DNA of 64,000 nucleotides from Rhodocyclaceae bacterium (GCA_030824115.1 JAVBYI010000022.1:62001-126000); one strand, 5' to 3'. Counted from the stretch's first letter, positions 30,613 through 39,835 are shown. Numbers and translations: made by a program. The notes: generated by a model from the letters alone, not told the origin.

Positions 30613-31509
30613 ATGAACCACGCCAGCCTGTTCCGTCTCGTTTCGCTCTCCGCCATCTGGGGTGCGTCCTTTTTGCTGTTGCGCATCGGCGCGCCGGTGC
30701 TGGGGCCGGCATGGCTGATCTTTCTGCGTGTGCTGCTCGCCGCACTGTTCCTGCTGGCGGTCGGCTGCCACCTGGGCAAGGCGCTGGACACCCGGCGCCA
30801 CTGGCGCCACTACCTGGCGCTGGGCTGCTTCAACTCGGCCCTGCCCTTTCTGCTGTTTGCGTATGCAGCAACCGGCATTTCGGCCTCGCTAATGTCCATC
30901 CTGAATGCCACGGCGCCAATCTGGGCGGCGCTGATCGGGGCGCTGTGGACGCGCACGGTGCCAACGGCGAAGGCGGTGGCCGGCATGCTGCTCGGGATTG
31001 CCGGCGTGGGCGTGCTGACGGGCATCGAGGCCAGCGCCTTGCCACCGGGCGGCAATCTGGCAATGGTAGCCGCAGTCGCGGCGGCCTGCTGTTATGGCAT
31101 CGCCACGACGTATGCCAAGTCGGCCAGCCCGGTCGAGCCTTTCGCCAATGCCCACGGCAGCATGTGGGGCGCGACAATCCTGCTGCTGCCATTGCTGCTG
31201 TTCGCGCCGTTGCCGGCGGCAATGCCGGGCGTGGGCATCGTCGCGGCGGTGGTAATACTGGGCGTGGTGTGCAGCGGGTTGGCCTACCTGCTCTACTTCC
31301 GTCTGATCGCCGATCTGGGCGCCACCCCGGCGCTGACCGTGACCTTTCTGATTCCGGTTTTCGGCGTGCTCTGGGGCCATCTGTTCCTCGACGAGGCAGT
31401 GGGCTGGCACACCCTGGCCGGCGCGGCGCTGGTGTTGCTCGGCACGGCGCTAACCACGGGTTTTTCGCCTGCGGCCGTGTTCGCCCTGCGGCGGGAGATG
31501 GCGCGATGA
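30613..31509 (+). CDS. EamA/DMT family transporter
   Basis: 298 residues with ten predicted membrane helices arranged as two EamA repeats (about residues 5-135 and 145-285), including the typical SAIWGASFLLLRI start, NATAPIWAALIGAL and the second-half YLLYFRLIADLGATPALTVTFLIPVFGVLWG. These transporters move amino acids, nucleotides or other small metabolites; the substrate cannot be told here. The stop overlaps the next gene as ATGA. Confidence 0.9.
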   Translation: MNHASLFRLVSLSAIWGASFLLLRIGAPVLGPAWLIFLRVLLAALFLLAVGCHLGKALDTRRHWRHYLALGCFNSALPFLLFAYAATGISASLMSILNATAPIWAALIGALWTRTVPTAKAVAGMLLGIAGVGVLTGIEASALPPGGNLAMVAAVAAACCYGIATTYAKSASPVEPFANAHGSMWGATILLLPLLLFAPLPAAMPGVGIVAAVVILGVVCSGLAYLLYFRLIADLGATPALTVTFLIPVFGVLWGHLFLDEAVGWHTLAGAALVLLGTALTTGFSPAAVFALRREMAR

Positions 31510-32363
31510 ATGGCGGCCTCGACGAGCAGGCGCGACATTACGCCGTGGTAGCCGCCGCCATCGATTACATCCGCCGGCATGCCGCGCGCCAGCCGGGGCT
31601 GGACGAGATCGCTGCCGCCGTGCATATGAGCCCCTTCCATTTCCAGCGCCTGTTCTCGGCCTGGGCCGGGGTTTCTCCCAAGCGTTTTTTGCAGTATCTG
31701 ACCAAGGAACATGCCAAACGCGAACTCTCAGGAACGGGCGATATGCTGGCTGTGGCCGCGCAAGTGGGACTGAGCAGCGGCAGCCGCCTGCATGATCTGA
31801 TGGTGAGTTGCGAGGCCATGTCGCCGGGCGAAATCAAGGCCGGTGGCGCGGGGCTGGAGATTGCCTATGGCCTGGGGCCGTCGCCTTTCGGCATGGCGCT
31901 GATCGCCTGGACCGGGCGCGGGATTTGTCATCTGGCCTTCTGTTCCGGCGACGCGGCGGCGCGGCTGGCGGAGTTGAAAACCGCCTGGCCAAGGGCCGCC
32001 TTCGTGCAGCGCGAGGCCGAAGCAACGGCCCTGCTCGAACGCGTGTTTTCAACGCCAGCGGCAGGTGAACCTTTGCGCCTGCTGCTGCGCGGCACCAACT
32101 TCCAGATCAAGGTCTGGGAAGCCTTGATCCGCGTCGAGCCGGGCCATCTCGCCTCCTATGGCGCACTGGCGCGCCAAGCCGCCGCCCCGCAGGCCCAACG
32201 CGCCGTGGGCAGCGCGCTGGCGGCGAACACGATTGCCTACCTGATCCCCTGCCACCGGGTGATCCGCGAATCGGGCGAGACGGGCAACTACCGCTGGGGA
32301 CCGGAACGCAAGCTGGCGATGCAGGGCTGGGAAGCGGCGCGGGCGGTGGTACCCAAGGCCTGA
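31506..32363 (+). CDS. Ada-like AraC/O6-methylguanine-DNA methyltransferase
   Basis: 285 residues. An AraC-type helix-turn-helix (about residues 15-110) is joined to an alkyltransferase domain with active-site PCHRV near residue 250. It repairs O6-methylguanine by suicide methyl transfer and may act as a regulator. The N-terminal zinc phosphotriester domain of full-length E. coli Ada is absent, so the methyl-sensing step of classical Ada is missing. ATGA overlap with the EamA gene indicates one operon. The stop TGA shares a base with a dispersed repeat. Confidence 0.9.
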   Translation: MNGGLDEQARHYAVVAAAIDYIRRHAARQPGLDEIAAAVHMSPFHFQRLFSAWAGVSPKRFLQYLTKEHAKRELSGTGDMLAVAAQVGLSSGSRLHDLMVSCEAMSPGEIKAGGAGLEIAYGLGPSPFGMALIAWTGRGICHLAFCSGDAAARLAELKTAWPRAAFVQREAEATALLERVFSTPAAGEPLRLLLRGTNFQIKVWEALIRVEPGHLASYGALARQAAAPQAQRAVGSALAANTIAYLIPCHRVIRESGETGNYRWGPERKLAMQGWEAARAVVPKA

Positions 32364-32387
32364 AAAGTCGGCGCTGGCGGGACGGCA
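32363..32387 (+). repeat. Dispersed 25-bp repeat, copy 9
   Basis: Consensus core copy whose first A is the last base of the Ada-like stop codon. Confidence 0.93.
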
Positions 32388-32429
32388 TCTGCAATTATCA
32401 TTGCCGCATTGTTCCCCCCGAAGGCCACC

Positions 32430-32780
32430 ATGCTCGCCGCCATCACCCTGTTATTGCTCTTTCAACTCGCCGGCGAGGCCATCGCGCGCTACTTTGCCCT
32501 GCCGGTGCCCGGCCCGGTGATCGGTATGGCCCTGCTATTCGCAGCCCTAGCCTGGCGCGGTGAGCCGTCCGCTGATCTACGCAGTACGGCACAAAATCTG
32601 TTGCAGCATCTCTCCCTGCTGTTTGTGCCGGCCGGCGTTGGCGTCATGCTGCATCTGCAGCGCATGGCCGACGAGTGGCTGCCGCTCCTGGTCGCACTGG
32701 TGATCAGCACCTTCGTCACCATCGCCGTCACGGCGCTGGTGTTGAAGGCGCTGCATGTGCATGAGGAGGAGCAATCATGA
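32430..32780 (+). CDS. lrgA: LrgA/CidA family holin-like protein
   Basis: 116 residues with four membrane helices and the family signature LPVPGPVIGMALLF and LLFVPAGVGVM. CidA/LrgA proteins influence murein hydrolase activity and pyruvate-related transport. ATG 32430 follows AAGG; an upstream TTG at 32409 is less likely. ATGA overlap with lrgB. Confidence 0.9.
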   Translation: MLAAITLLLLFQLAGEAIARYFALPVPGPVIGMALLFAALAWRGEPSADLRSTAQNLLQHLSLLFVPAGVGVMLHLQRMADEWLPLLVALVISTFVTIAVTALVLKALHVHEEEQS

Positions 32781-33520
32781 GCACCGTGCCGGGTCAAAGC
32801 CTTGGCGAAATCTGGGTCTATCTCGCCGCCTCGCCCCTGCTCGGCCTGACCCTGACCCTGCTCGCCTATCAGGGTGCGGTGAAGATCAACCAGCACTTCA
32901 AGGGACACCCGCTCGCCAACCCGGTACTGATCGCCGTGGCTGTACTGGTTGCCCTGCTGTGGGCCACGGGCACGTCCTATCAAACCTATTTTGACGGCGC
33001 CCAGTTCGTGCATTTTCTGCTCGGCCCCGCCACGGTGGCACTGGCCATTCCGCTTTACGCACAACTCGGGCGGCTCAAGCGCGTGGCAGTGCCACTGCTC
33101 ATCGCCCTGCTGGCCGGCTCGCTCACGGCTGCCTTTTCGGCAGTATTGATCGGCAAATTGCTCGGCGCCACGGATGCCACACTGATCTCGCTGGCGCCCA
33201 AATCCGTGACGACGCCGATTGCCATGGGCATTGCTGAACGTCTCGGCGGCCTGCCCTCGCTCACCGCTGTGCTGGTGATCCTCACCGGCATTCTCGGCGC
33301 GGTCGGCGCTCAGGGGCTTTATGCGCGGATGAAATGCCGCGATCCGGCCGTGCAGGGTTTTGCGATGGGGGTGGCGTCGCATGGCATTGGAACGGCGCGC
33401 GCCTTTCAGCTCAGCGAGCAGACCGGCGCCTTTTCCGCGCTGGCAATGGGCCTGAATGGCCTGCTTACAGCCACCCTGCTGCCCGTTCTGTTGCCACCGT
33501 TGATGCGCTGGCTGAGTTGA
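32777..33520 (+). CDS. lrgB: LrgB/CidB family membrane protein
   Basis: 247 residues, multi-pass. The family motif LAPKSVTTPIAMGIAERLGGLPSLTAV and the C-terminal VASHGIGTARAFQLSEQTGAFSALAMGLNG are conserved. It works with LrgA, encoded just upstream with a 4-base overlap. A nested inverted repeat lies after the stop. Confidence 0.93.
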   Translation: MSTVPGQSLGEIWVYLAASPLLGLTLTLLAYQGAVKINQHFKGHPLANPVLIAVAVLVALLWATGTSYQTYFDGAQFVHFLLGPATVALAIPLYAQLGRLKRVAVPLLIALLAGSLTAAFSAVLIGKLLGATDATLISLAPKSVTTPIAMGIAERLGGLPSLTAVLVILTGILGAVGAQGLYARMKCRDPAVQGFAMGVASHGIGTARAFQLSEQTGAFSALAMGLNGLLTATLLPVLLPPLMRWLS

Positions 33521-33812
33521 GGCACCTTCATGGCTGGACGGCTATCGTTTATTAGCGTTTTCGAATAAAAAGAGCCTTGATTGATGAATTGAATAAACGG
33601 GCTTGTTCGTCCAGACAATGCCTGTGATAATCGGGCGGATAAAAACCTTGCCAAAGGTATGAGTAATCGTGGAGGTGTGGTCGGCTATTTTCCGCGCAGC
33701 ATCAGCGGGAATAACTGATCCAGGAAAGGCAAGCTTCCGCTGTTCGGTCTTGGCAAAATGGTTTACTTTTTGTGCCATTTTCTGGCGCACCGACAACGAG
33801 GAAAAGAGAACG
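33521..33812. other. Intergenic region between lrgB and the cytochrome operon
   Basis: About 290 bases without a convincing gene. The first part holds a nested inverted repeat (33534-33614). The rest must carry the promoter of the cytochrome operon; I cannot place a clear -35/-10 pair, and a TTGAT at about 33578 has no matching second half-site for FNR. Confidence 0.45.
33534..33614 (+). other. Nested inverted repeat downstream of lrgB
   Basis: Outer arms CTGGACG (33534-33540) and CGTCCAG (33608-33614); inner arms CGTTTATT (33546-33553) and AATAAACG (33592-33599). An alternative small hairpin TTTATT-N10-AATAAA (33548-33569) competes with the inner pairing. There is no T-run, so it is not an ordinary terminator. 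Confidence 0.45.
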
Positions 33813-34439
33813 ATGAGTGACTCGCAGAACGACGACAAGCAAAGCTTGATCAAGGCCCTGAAAAGCCCTCCGAAGTGTTCGATGTTGCGCATGATTGTGG
33901 TCGGTACGCTGGGCGGCATCATCATCTGGGGCGCCCTTAACATGGGCATGGAATACACCAACCGTTCGCAATTCTGTATGTCCTGCCATGAGATGACGAT
34001 CCCCTTCGAGGAACTCAAGAAGACCGTTCACTACAAAAACCGCAGTGGTACGACCGTGCAGTGCGCCGACTGCCACGTGGCCAGCAGCAAGACCCCGACC
34101 GACTACATTTTCAAGTCCTTCCAGAAAATCATGGCCGCCCGTGACGTAATCGGTCATATCAAGGGCACCGTCGATACCCCGGAAAAGTTTGACGCCTATC
34201 GCCTGACCATGGCCAAGCGCGTCTGGGAGCGCATGGTGGAACGCGACTCGAAGGAATGCCGCAACTGCCACAGCTTCGAGACCATGGACCCCGAGAAGCA
34301 AAAAGACCGCTCAGTGGTCAAGCATGAAGGTGCTCTCGAAGACGGCAAGACCTGTATCGATTGCCACAAGGGCATCGCCCACAAGCCCGTCCACCACCTG
34401 CTTGAAGGTGAAAGTGGTGCAGCCAAGACCGAAGGCTGA
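33813..34439 (+). CDS. NapC/NirT-type tetraheme cytochrome c
   Basis: 208 residues: one N-terminal membrane anchor (about residues 27-46) and four CxxCH motifs (C55, C84, C149, C181). NapC/NirT/NrfH proteins take electrons from the quinol pool and pass them to periplasmic partners, and some work in reverse. The ATG at 33813 is preceded by GAGGAAAAGAGA and gives a normal NapC-type N-terminus. It heads an operon with three further redox genes, so those are the likely partners; no nitrate or nitrite reductase gene is nearby. Confidence 0.92.
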   Translation: MSDSQNDDKQSLIKALKSPPKCSMLRMIVVGTLGGIIIWGALNMGMEYTNRSQFCMSCHEMTIPFEELKKTVHYKNRSGTTVQCADCHVASSKTPTDYIFKSFQKIMAARDVIGHIKGTVDTPEKFDAYRLTMAKRVWERMVERDSKECRNCHSFETMDPEKQKDRSVVKHEGALEDGKTCIDCHKGIAHKPVHHLLEGESGAAKTEG

Positions 34440-34493
34440 TACGATTACACATTATTATCTCAACATAAAACCAACCAACTCAGGAGTTGCGTG

Positions 34494-35393
34494 ATGAACA
34501 AGATTGCTTTCGCTGTGATGGGTGTCTTTGCCGCTGGTAGCGCTGTTGCTGCCCCGGACTGGAGCAAGATTGACCCGGTCAAGATAACCCTCTTCTACCC
34601 GGGCCAGTCGAGCCTCGAGTGGGTCATGGACAAGGCAGAGCACTCCGCTGTCCCCGATATCGTCAACAAGGGCCGAACCTGCGCCAAGTGCCACACGGGC
34701 GATGCCAACGAAGTCGGCGACAAGATTGTCAAGGGCGGTCCCGCCGGTAACAAGAAGGCACCGATTGAGCCGAAGCCGGTCGCCGGCAAGGCCGGTCACA
34801 TTCCGGTTGAACTGCAAACCGCGCATGACGGCAGCAAGATCTACTTCCGTCTCACCTGGAACTCGCCGAAGCCTGCTGGCGAGAAGATGGACAAGAAGAA
34901 TGATGTCAAGGCAACCATCATGTTCGATGGCGGTGGTACGGTTGATGGTGCCAATCAAAACGGTTGCTGGGCCACCTGCCATGATGATCTGCGCACGATG
35001 AAGACACCCAAGAGCGATGAGAAGAAGAAATACATCAAGGATGCTGATCTCGCCAGCGGCAAGTTCTACGATTACATCCAGTTCCGTAGCGGCAAAGGTG
35101 AGCTGATGATTGACGGTTATGTCGCCGAAGACCGTGTGCGTGAGGGCGGCAAGAGCCTCATCAAGGCCGAAGGCAAGAAGGAAGGCGACAAGTGGGTCGT
35201 CACCTTCGAGCGTGATCTGGCTGGCAAAGGCAAGGGGGACCATACGATTGCAGCGGGCAAGATGTACAACTTCGGCGTGGCCATCCATGAGAATGGCGCG
35301 AACTACCGCTATCACCACGTCTCGCTCGGCTATCAGTTTGCGCTGGACGAAAAGGGCAAGGAAAAGAACCAGATCAGCGTTGTCAAGCAGTAA
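34494..35393 (+). CDS. Cytochrome with ethylbenzene-dehydrogenase-type heme domain
   Basis: 299 residues: signal peptide (cleavage near AVAA/PDW), a CAKCH heme c motif at residues 63-67, then a beta-rich domain (GHIPVELQTAHDGSKIYFRLTW, and C-terminal YNFGVAIHENG) resembling EB_dh gamma-subunit domains. A second motif, CWATCH at 158-163, has three rather than two residues between the cysteines. The protein is periplasmic and probably an electron carrier between the NapC-like and FccAB-like products. AGGAG lies 7 bases before ATG 34494; a GTG at 34491 is possible. The domain call is from pattern recognition, not a search. Confidence 0.8.
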   Translation: MNKIAFAVMGVFAAGSAVAAPDWSKIDPVKITLFYPGQSSLEWVMDKAEHSAVPDIVNKGRTCAKCHTGDANEVGDKIVKGGPAGNKKAPIEPKPVAGKAGHIPVELQTAHDGSKIYFRLTWNSPKPAGEKMDKKNDVKATIMFDGGGTVDGANQNGCWATCHDDLRTMKTPKSDEKKKYIKDADLASGKFYDYIQFRSGKGELMIDGYVAEDRVREGGKSLIKAEGKKEGDKWVVTFERDLAGKGKGDHTIAAGKMYNFGVAIHENGANYRYHHVSLGYQFALDEKGKEKNQISVVKQ

Positions 35394-35442
35394 CCGCGCA
35401 GTAACCGTTGTACCTTTTAACAGGAACAGGAGGAGGAATCCG

Positions 35443-36024
35443 ATGAAAATGAAAAAAAGCCTGGTCAGTTGGGCATTGGTAGCCGGCTGCACCTTTAGTG
35501 GCGCAGCAATGGCCGCCCCACCCACCCCGGAAATGCTGTCGTATGCCTGTGCCGGCTGCCATGGCACCAACGGTAGCAGCGCTGGTCTGAGCATGCCCAG
35601 TCTGGCCAGCCAGTCCAAGTCTGCGATCGTCGACGCCATGAAGAAGTTCAAGAGCGGCGACCGCCCCTCGACCGTCATGGGGCGTCTGGCAAAGGGTTAC
35701 AGCGATGCTGACTTCGACGCGATGGGTAACTTCTACTCCAAGCAGAAGTTCCATCCGACCACGCAAATGGTCGATGCCGCCAAGGCCAAGAAAGGCGCCG
35801 ATCTCGAGGATGCCAACTGTTCACGCTGCCACATCGATCAGGGCAAGGACGGCAAGGACGACACCCCGGTCATGGCCAGCCAGTGGCTTGACTATCTGAA
35901 GATGCAAGCCGAGTTGTACGATTCCGGCAAGCGCAAGATGCCAAAGGACATGGCCGACAAGTGGAACAAGTTGTCGAAAGAAGATCGTGAAGCGCTGCTG
36001 CACTTCTACGCCAGCCAGAAATAA
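35443..36024 (+). CDS. fccA: Diheme cytochrome c, FccA/c4 type
   Basis: 193 residues: signal peptide to about residue 24, heme motifs CAGCH (36-40) and CSRCH (126-130), each starting a cytochrome c fold. It is similar in layout to the product at 22600-23169. A strong AGGAGGAGG lies before ATG 35443; a longer frame from 35110 overlaps the previous gene and is not used. It lies 15 bases before the FccB-type gene, its likely partner. Confidence 0.88.
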   Translation: MKMKKSLVSWALVAGCTFSGAAMAAPPTPEMLSYACAGCHGTNGSSAGLSMPSLASQSKSAIVDAMKKFKSGDRPSTVMGRLAKGYSDADFDAMGNFYSKQKFHPTTQMVDAAKAKKGADLEDANCSRCHIDQGKDGKDDTPVMASQWLDYLKMQAELYDSGKRKMPKDMADKWNKLSKEDREALLHFYASQK

Positions 36025-36039
36025 CAGGGGGAAGAAAGA

Positions 36040-37347
36040 ATGACACTAGATCGTAGAAGTTTCATCAAACTGGTCGGTAGCGCCTCTGGCTTGGCACTCG
36101 CCGGCTGTGCGACGCAAGGTCCGGCGGTTTCGGCTGGATCGGCTGCCGACATCATGCCCAAGGGCAGTGCCCGCCGTGTGGTCGTTGTCGGTGGTGGCTA
36201 CGGTGGCGCCATCGCCGCCAAGTACGTGCGCATGCTCGACAAGTCCATTGAAGTCGTCATGATCGAGCGCAACGATCATTTCGTTTCCTGCCCGTTCAGC
36301 AACCTGTACATCGGCGGCCTCATCAAGGACCTCGATCCGCTGACCATTCGCTACGACAAGCTGACGGCAAATCATGGCGTCAAGGTATTGCAAGCCGAAG
36401 TAACTGCGGTTGATCCTGCCGCCAAGACGGTCGTGACCACCAAGGGGACACTCAAGTATGACCGGCTGATCATGTCGCCGGGCATCGATTTCCGCCTTGA
36501 GGAAATGAAGGGCTACGATGCGGCCGCCATGGATCTGATGCCGCACGCTTGGAAGGCCGGCCCTCAGACCGTCCTGTTGCGCAAGCAACTGGAAGCGATG
36601 AAGGATGGTGGCACCGTGGTGATGAGCGTGCCCCTGGCGCCCTATCGCTGCCCGCCCGGCCCATACGAGCGGGCCAACATGATTTCCCTGTACCTGAAGC
36701 AGCACAAGCCGAAGTCGAAGCTCATCATGCTGGATGCCAACCCGGATGTCTCCTCGAAGGGCGCGCTGTTCAAGAAGGGCTGGAAAGACAACTACGCCAA
36801 TATCTTCGAATATCGTGGTGCCAAGAAGGTGACTGAGGTCGATGCCAAGAACCGCTCCGTCATCATCGAAGGCATTGATGAAGTCAAGGGCGATGTCGTC
36901 AACGTAATTCCCCCGCAGCGCGCTGGACGAATCGCGGTTGCCGCTGGCCTGGTGGGCGATGACAAGAACTGGTGCCCGGTCAACCCGACCACCTTCGAGT
37001 CGGCCAAGCACAAGGATATTCATGTCATTGGCGATGCCTGCATTGCCGGCGCGATGCCGAAGTCCGGCTACTCGGCCAACTCGGAAGCCAAGATTTGCGC
37101 GCAAAACGTCGTCGCGCTGATGAATGGCAAGCCGACCACCGACATGTCCGGCATCAACGTCTGCTACAGCTATGTGACGGCCGACCAGGCAATCAGCGTG
37201 GCGGCGGTCTACACCGTGAAGGATGGCAAGATCGTCGGTGTGCCCAATTCGGGCGGCGTCTCCCCGATCGACTACTCACAGGCCAAGTCCGAAGCCATTT
37301 ATGCGCATAGCTGGCTGAAGAACATCCTGACCGAAATGTCGACCTGA
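36040..37347 (+). CDS. fccB: FccB-type flavoprotein (sulfide dehydrogenase family)
   Basis: 435 residues. Twin-arginine signal (LDRRSFIK), FAD motif VVVGGGYGG (about 48-56), Cys84 in SCPFSN, Cys204 in YRCPPGPYE, and a GDACIAG segment. The cysteines correspond in layout to those of flavocytochrome c flavin subunits, which oxidise sulfide and pass electrons to the diheme partner. It differs from the paralogue at 21242-22588 in length and in the CPFSNLYIGG region. It is last in the operon, followed by a terminator. Substrate inferred from family only. Confidence 0.88.
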   Translation: MTLDRRSFIKLVGSASGLALAGCATQGPAVSAGSAADIMPKGSARRVVVVGGGYGGAIAAKYVRMLDKSIEVVMIERNDHFVSCPFSNLYIGGLIKDLDPLTIRYDKLTANHGVKVLQAEVTAVDPAAKTVVTTKGTLKYDRLIMSPGIDFRLEEMKGYDAAAMDLMPHAWKAGPQTVLLRKQLEAMKDGGTVVMSVPLAPYRCPPGPYERANMISLYLKQHKPKSKLIMLDANPDVSSKGALFKKGWKDNYANIFEYRGAKKVTEVDAKNRSVIIEGIDEVKGDVVNVIPPQRAGRIAVAAGLVGDDKNWCPVNPTTFESAKHKDIHVIGDACIAGAMPKSGYSANSEAKICAQNVVALMNGKPTTDMSGINVCYSYVTADQAISVAAVYTVKDGKIVGVPNSGGVSPIDYSQAKSEAIYAHSWLKNILTEMST

Positions 37348-37367
37348 TATCGCTTCAGGCCGCACCG

Positions 37368-37393
37368 AGCCCCGCTACGGCGGGGCTTTTTTT
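37368..37393 (+). terminator. Rho-independent terminator after the cytochrome operon
   Basis: Perfect 7-bp stem GCCCCGC/GCGGGGC with loop TACG (37376-37379), followed by seven T residues. Confidence 0.95.
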
Positions 37394-37406
37394 ATGCCTT
37401 GCCCGG

Positions 37407-37868
37407 CTACGCCTTCCCCGTGCTGCCGAAACCGCCGGCACCACGGTGCGACTCTTCGAAATTCTCGACGACATTGAAGGCCACCTGCAACACCGGCACC
37501 ACGACCAGTTGCGCAATGCGGTCGAGCGGGTTGAGCAGGAAAACCTCCTTGCCACGATTCCACAAGGAGACGAAGATCTCACCCTGGTAATCGGAGTCGA
37601 TCAGGCCGACCAGATTGCCCAGCACGATGCCATGCTTGTGTCCCAAACCCGAGCGCGGCAGGATCATCGCCGCCATGCCGGGGTCGGCCAGATGTATGGC
37701 AATACCGGTCGGCACCAGCATGGTCTCGCCCGGATGCACACGTACCGGCGCTTCGATACAAGCCCGCAAGTCCATACCCGCCGCACCCGGCGTGGCGTAG
37801 TGTGGGGCATGTTCGCCTTGCGCATCTTTCAGGCGAACATCGAGGATTCGAACATCAATGGTGTGCAT
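37407..37868 (-). CDS. dut: dUTP diphosphatase
   Basis: 153 residues, trimeric dUTPase type. It hydrolyses dUTP to dUMP and diphosphate. The five motifs are visible: [33 protein letters not shown] and the C-terminal GAGGFGSTG that closes over the active site. It overlaps coaBC by 14 bases, as commonly seen in proteobacteria. Confidence 0.97.
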   Translation of the reverse strand: MHTIDVRILDVRLKDAQGEHAPHYATPGAAGMDLRACIEAPVRVHPGETMLVPTGIAIHLADPGMAAMILPRSGLGHKHGIVLGNLVGLIDSDYQGEIFVSLWNRGKEVFLLNPLDRIAQLVVVPVLQVAFNVVENFEESHRGAGGFGSTGKA

Positions 37869-39045
37869 TTAGCATCTCCGCAATGTGGCGCACGATGGCG
37901 CGCGCGATTTCAAGCTTGTCGTCGGGCGGCAAGGGGTGCGCCCCGGCCGCATCAAACAAGGTCACCGTATTCGTTTCGCCACCCAGTCCATCCTGCACCA
38001 GATTACCGACGACCAAAGGCAGTTTCTTCGCCTGACGCTTGCCTTCGGCATACTCGGCCAGATTGCGGCTCTCGGCGGCAAAGCCAATGCAGAATGGCGC
38101 ATCCGGCCGCCCTGCAACCTCGGCGAGGATGTCAGGGTTGGCGACCAGTTCCAGCGTCAGTGTCTGGGCACCTTTCTTGATCTTGTGTTCGGCAGATGTG
38201 GTAGGGCGAAAATCGGCAACCGCCGCCACGCCGATAAAAATATCAGCCGGCAGTTGCGCCAGCACGGCCTCGCGCATCTCCAGCGCACTCTGTACATCGA
38301 TCCGCTTTACGCCCGCCGGTGTTGCCAGCCCGACCGGGCCGCAGATCGCCGTCACGTCAGCGCCGACTTCTGCACAGGCGCGTGCCAGCGCAAAGCCCAT
38401 CTTGCCTGAACTGCTGTTGGTAAGACCACGCACGGGATCAAGCGGCTCGAAGGTCGGCCCGGCTGTCAGCACGACCCGTTTGCCCTGCAGCAAATTGGGC
38501 TGAAAGAACGCTATCAAAGCATCGAAAAGTTCTGTCGGCTCCAGCATGCGGCCCTCGCCCACTTCGCCACAGGCCTGTGCGCCACTGGCGGGACCGAGAA
38601 CAGGAATGCCATCGGCACGAAGTTGCGCCACATTGCGCTGCGTCGGCGCGGCATCCCACATCTGCCGATTCATCGCCGGCGCTACCAGTAATGGGCAATC
38701 GCGCGCCAAACACAGTGTCGAGAGCAGATCGTCGGCCATGCCATGCACCAGCTTCGCCATGAAGTTCGCCGTCGCCGGCGCCACCAGGATCGCATCCGCG
38801 CCACGCGTCAGATCGATATGTGCCATGCCGTTGGAAAATCGCTCATCCCACATTGAGGTGAAGACGGGATGACCGGTCAGCGCCTGAAAGGTTTGCGGGC
38901 CGACAAAGCGTGCGCCCGCCTCTGTCATGACGACATCAACCTGTGCGCCCGCCTTGACCAACAGGCGCGCCAATTCACAGGTCTTGTAGGCCGCTACGCC
39001 CCCGGTAACGCCGAGGACAAGTCGCTTGCCTTGCAGTGGATTCAT
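37855..39045 (-). CDS. coaBC: Bifunctional CoaBC (phosphopantothenate-cysteine ligase/decarboxylase)
   Basis: 396 residues. The N-terminal flavoprotein decarboxylase domain (Coa[10 protein letters not shown], catalytic histidine in [15 protein letters not shown]) is followed by the CoaB ligase domain ([24 protein letters not shown], CoaB lysine region KIKK). It makes 4'-phosphopantetheine from 4'-phosphopantothenate and cysteine. Divergent from radC. The stretch [10 protein letters not shown] here partly resembles the dispersed repeat in DNA but is native family sequence. Confidence 0.96.
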   Translation of the reverse strand: MNPLQGKRLVLGVTGGVAAYKTCELARLLVKAGAQVDVVMTEAGARFVGPQTFQALTGHPVFTSMWDERFSNGMAHIDLTRGADAILVAPATANFMAKLVHGMADDLLSTLCLARDCPLLVAPAMNRQMWDAAPTQRNVAQLRADGIPVLGPASGAQACGEVGEGRMLEPTELFDALIAFFQPNLLQGKRVVLTAGPTFEPLDPVRGLTNSSSGKMGFALARACAEVGADVTAICGPVGLATPAGVKRIDVQSALEMREAVLAQLPADIFIGVAAVADFRPTTSAEHKIKKGAQTLTLELVANPDILAEVAGRPDAPFCIGFAAESRNLAEYAEGKRQAKKLPLVVGNLVQDGLGGETNTVTLFDAAGAHPLPPDDKLEIARAIVRHIAEMLNAHH

Positions 39046-39082
39046 GACAGATAGAATGCAGCTTTGGGAGCGATGATTCTAC

Positions 39083-39763
39083 ATGGCAATCACCGACTGG
39101 CCGGATGACCAACGACCGCGCGAACGCCTGCTGGCGCAAGGCCCGACCGCACTGAGTGATGCGGAATTGCTGGCCATTTTCCTGCGTACCGGCGTCACCG
39201 GCAAAAGTGCGGTCGAACTGGCGCGCGAGCTACTTGCCCACTTCGGGCATAGTCTTGCCCAGTTAGCCGCCGCCACACCGCAGGAACTCACGCAAGTTAA
39301 TGGCATCGGCCCCGCCAAGGCCGCGCAACTCGTCGCCACGTTGGAGCTGGCACGACGCGGCCTGCATGAGGGCATGCGCAGCCGCCCTGCCCTGGCCACG
39401 CCTGGCGCAGTGCGCGACTGGCTACGCCTCAAACTAGCGCCGCTGCATCAGGAAGTCTTTATTGCCCTCTGGCTGGATGCCCAGAACCACCTGATCGCGG
39501 ACGAAACCCTGTTCAAGGGCAGTTTGACGCAGACCAGCGTCTATCCGCGCGAAGTCGTCAAACAAGCGCTTGCCCACAATGCGGCCGCCGTCATCCTCGC
39601 GCATAACCACCCAAGTGGTCTTGCCGAACCCTCCAAGGCCGACGAAATGCTGACGCGCACGCTCAAGGATGCCCTTGCGCTGGTGGATGTGCGCCTGCTC
39701 GATCACTTCATCGTGGCCGGCCAAAGCACCCCACTCTCCTTTGCTGAACGCGGCCTGCTCTAA
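39083..39763 (+). CDS. radC: RadC family protein (JAMM/MPN domain)
   Basis: 226 residues: N-terminal helix-hairpin-helix part (about residues 1-95, [12 protein letters not shown]) and a JAMM domain with HNHPSG near residue 175 and the downstream aspartate in [11 protein letters not shown]. The function is uncertain despite the historical name. It is directly upstream of rpmB but a separate rpmB promoter is visible. Confidence 0.94.
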   Translation: MAITDWPDDQRPRERLLAQGPTALSDAELLAIFLRTGVTGKSAVELARELLAHFGHSLAQLAAATPQELTQVNGIGPAKAAQLVATLELARRGLHEGMRSRPALATPGAVRDWLRLKLAPLHQEVFIALWLDAQNHLIADETLFKGSLTQTSVYPREVVKQALAHNAAAVILAHNHPSGLAEPSKADEMLTRTLKDALALVDVRLLDHFIVAGQSTPLSFAERGLL

Positions 39764-39789
39764 ATTCCTGGAAAATAATCTCAAACTGC

Positions 39790-39819
39790 TTGCCTAGCGT
39801 TCAGACAGTCGGGTAGAAT
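39790..39819 (+). promoter_or_regulatory. rpmB-rpmG promoter
   Basis: TTGCCT (39790-39795), 18 bases, TAGAAT (39814-39819). The leader from about 39826 contains a perfect hairpin TCCGAAA-N8-TTTCGGA (39836-39857). Confidence 0.65.
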
Positions 39820-39835
39820 GCACGGCTTTCCTAAA

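Noticed and set aside
30066-32363. Single plus-strand open frame of 765 codons covering HrgA-like, EamA and Ada-like regions
   Set aside because: Only its last 285 codons are a real gene; the rest is an out-of-frame reading of two genes with strong family motifs.
33570-33600. FNR-like site before the NapC-type operon
   Set aside because: TTGAT is present but no ATCAA follows at the required spacing.
38345-38369. Partial match to the dispersed repeat inside coaBC
   Set aside because: Three mismatches, and the encoded [10 protein letters not shown] is native CoaB sequence at a conserved position.
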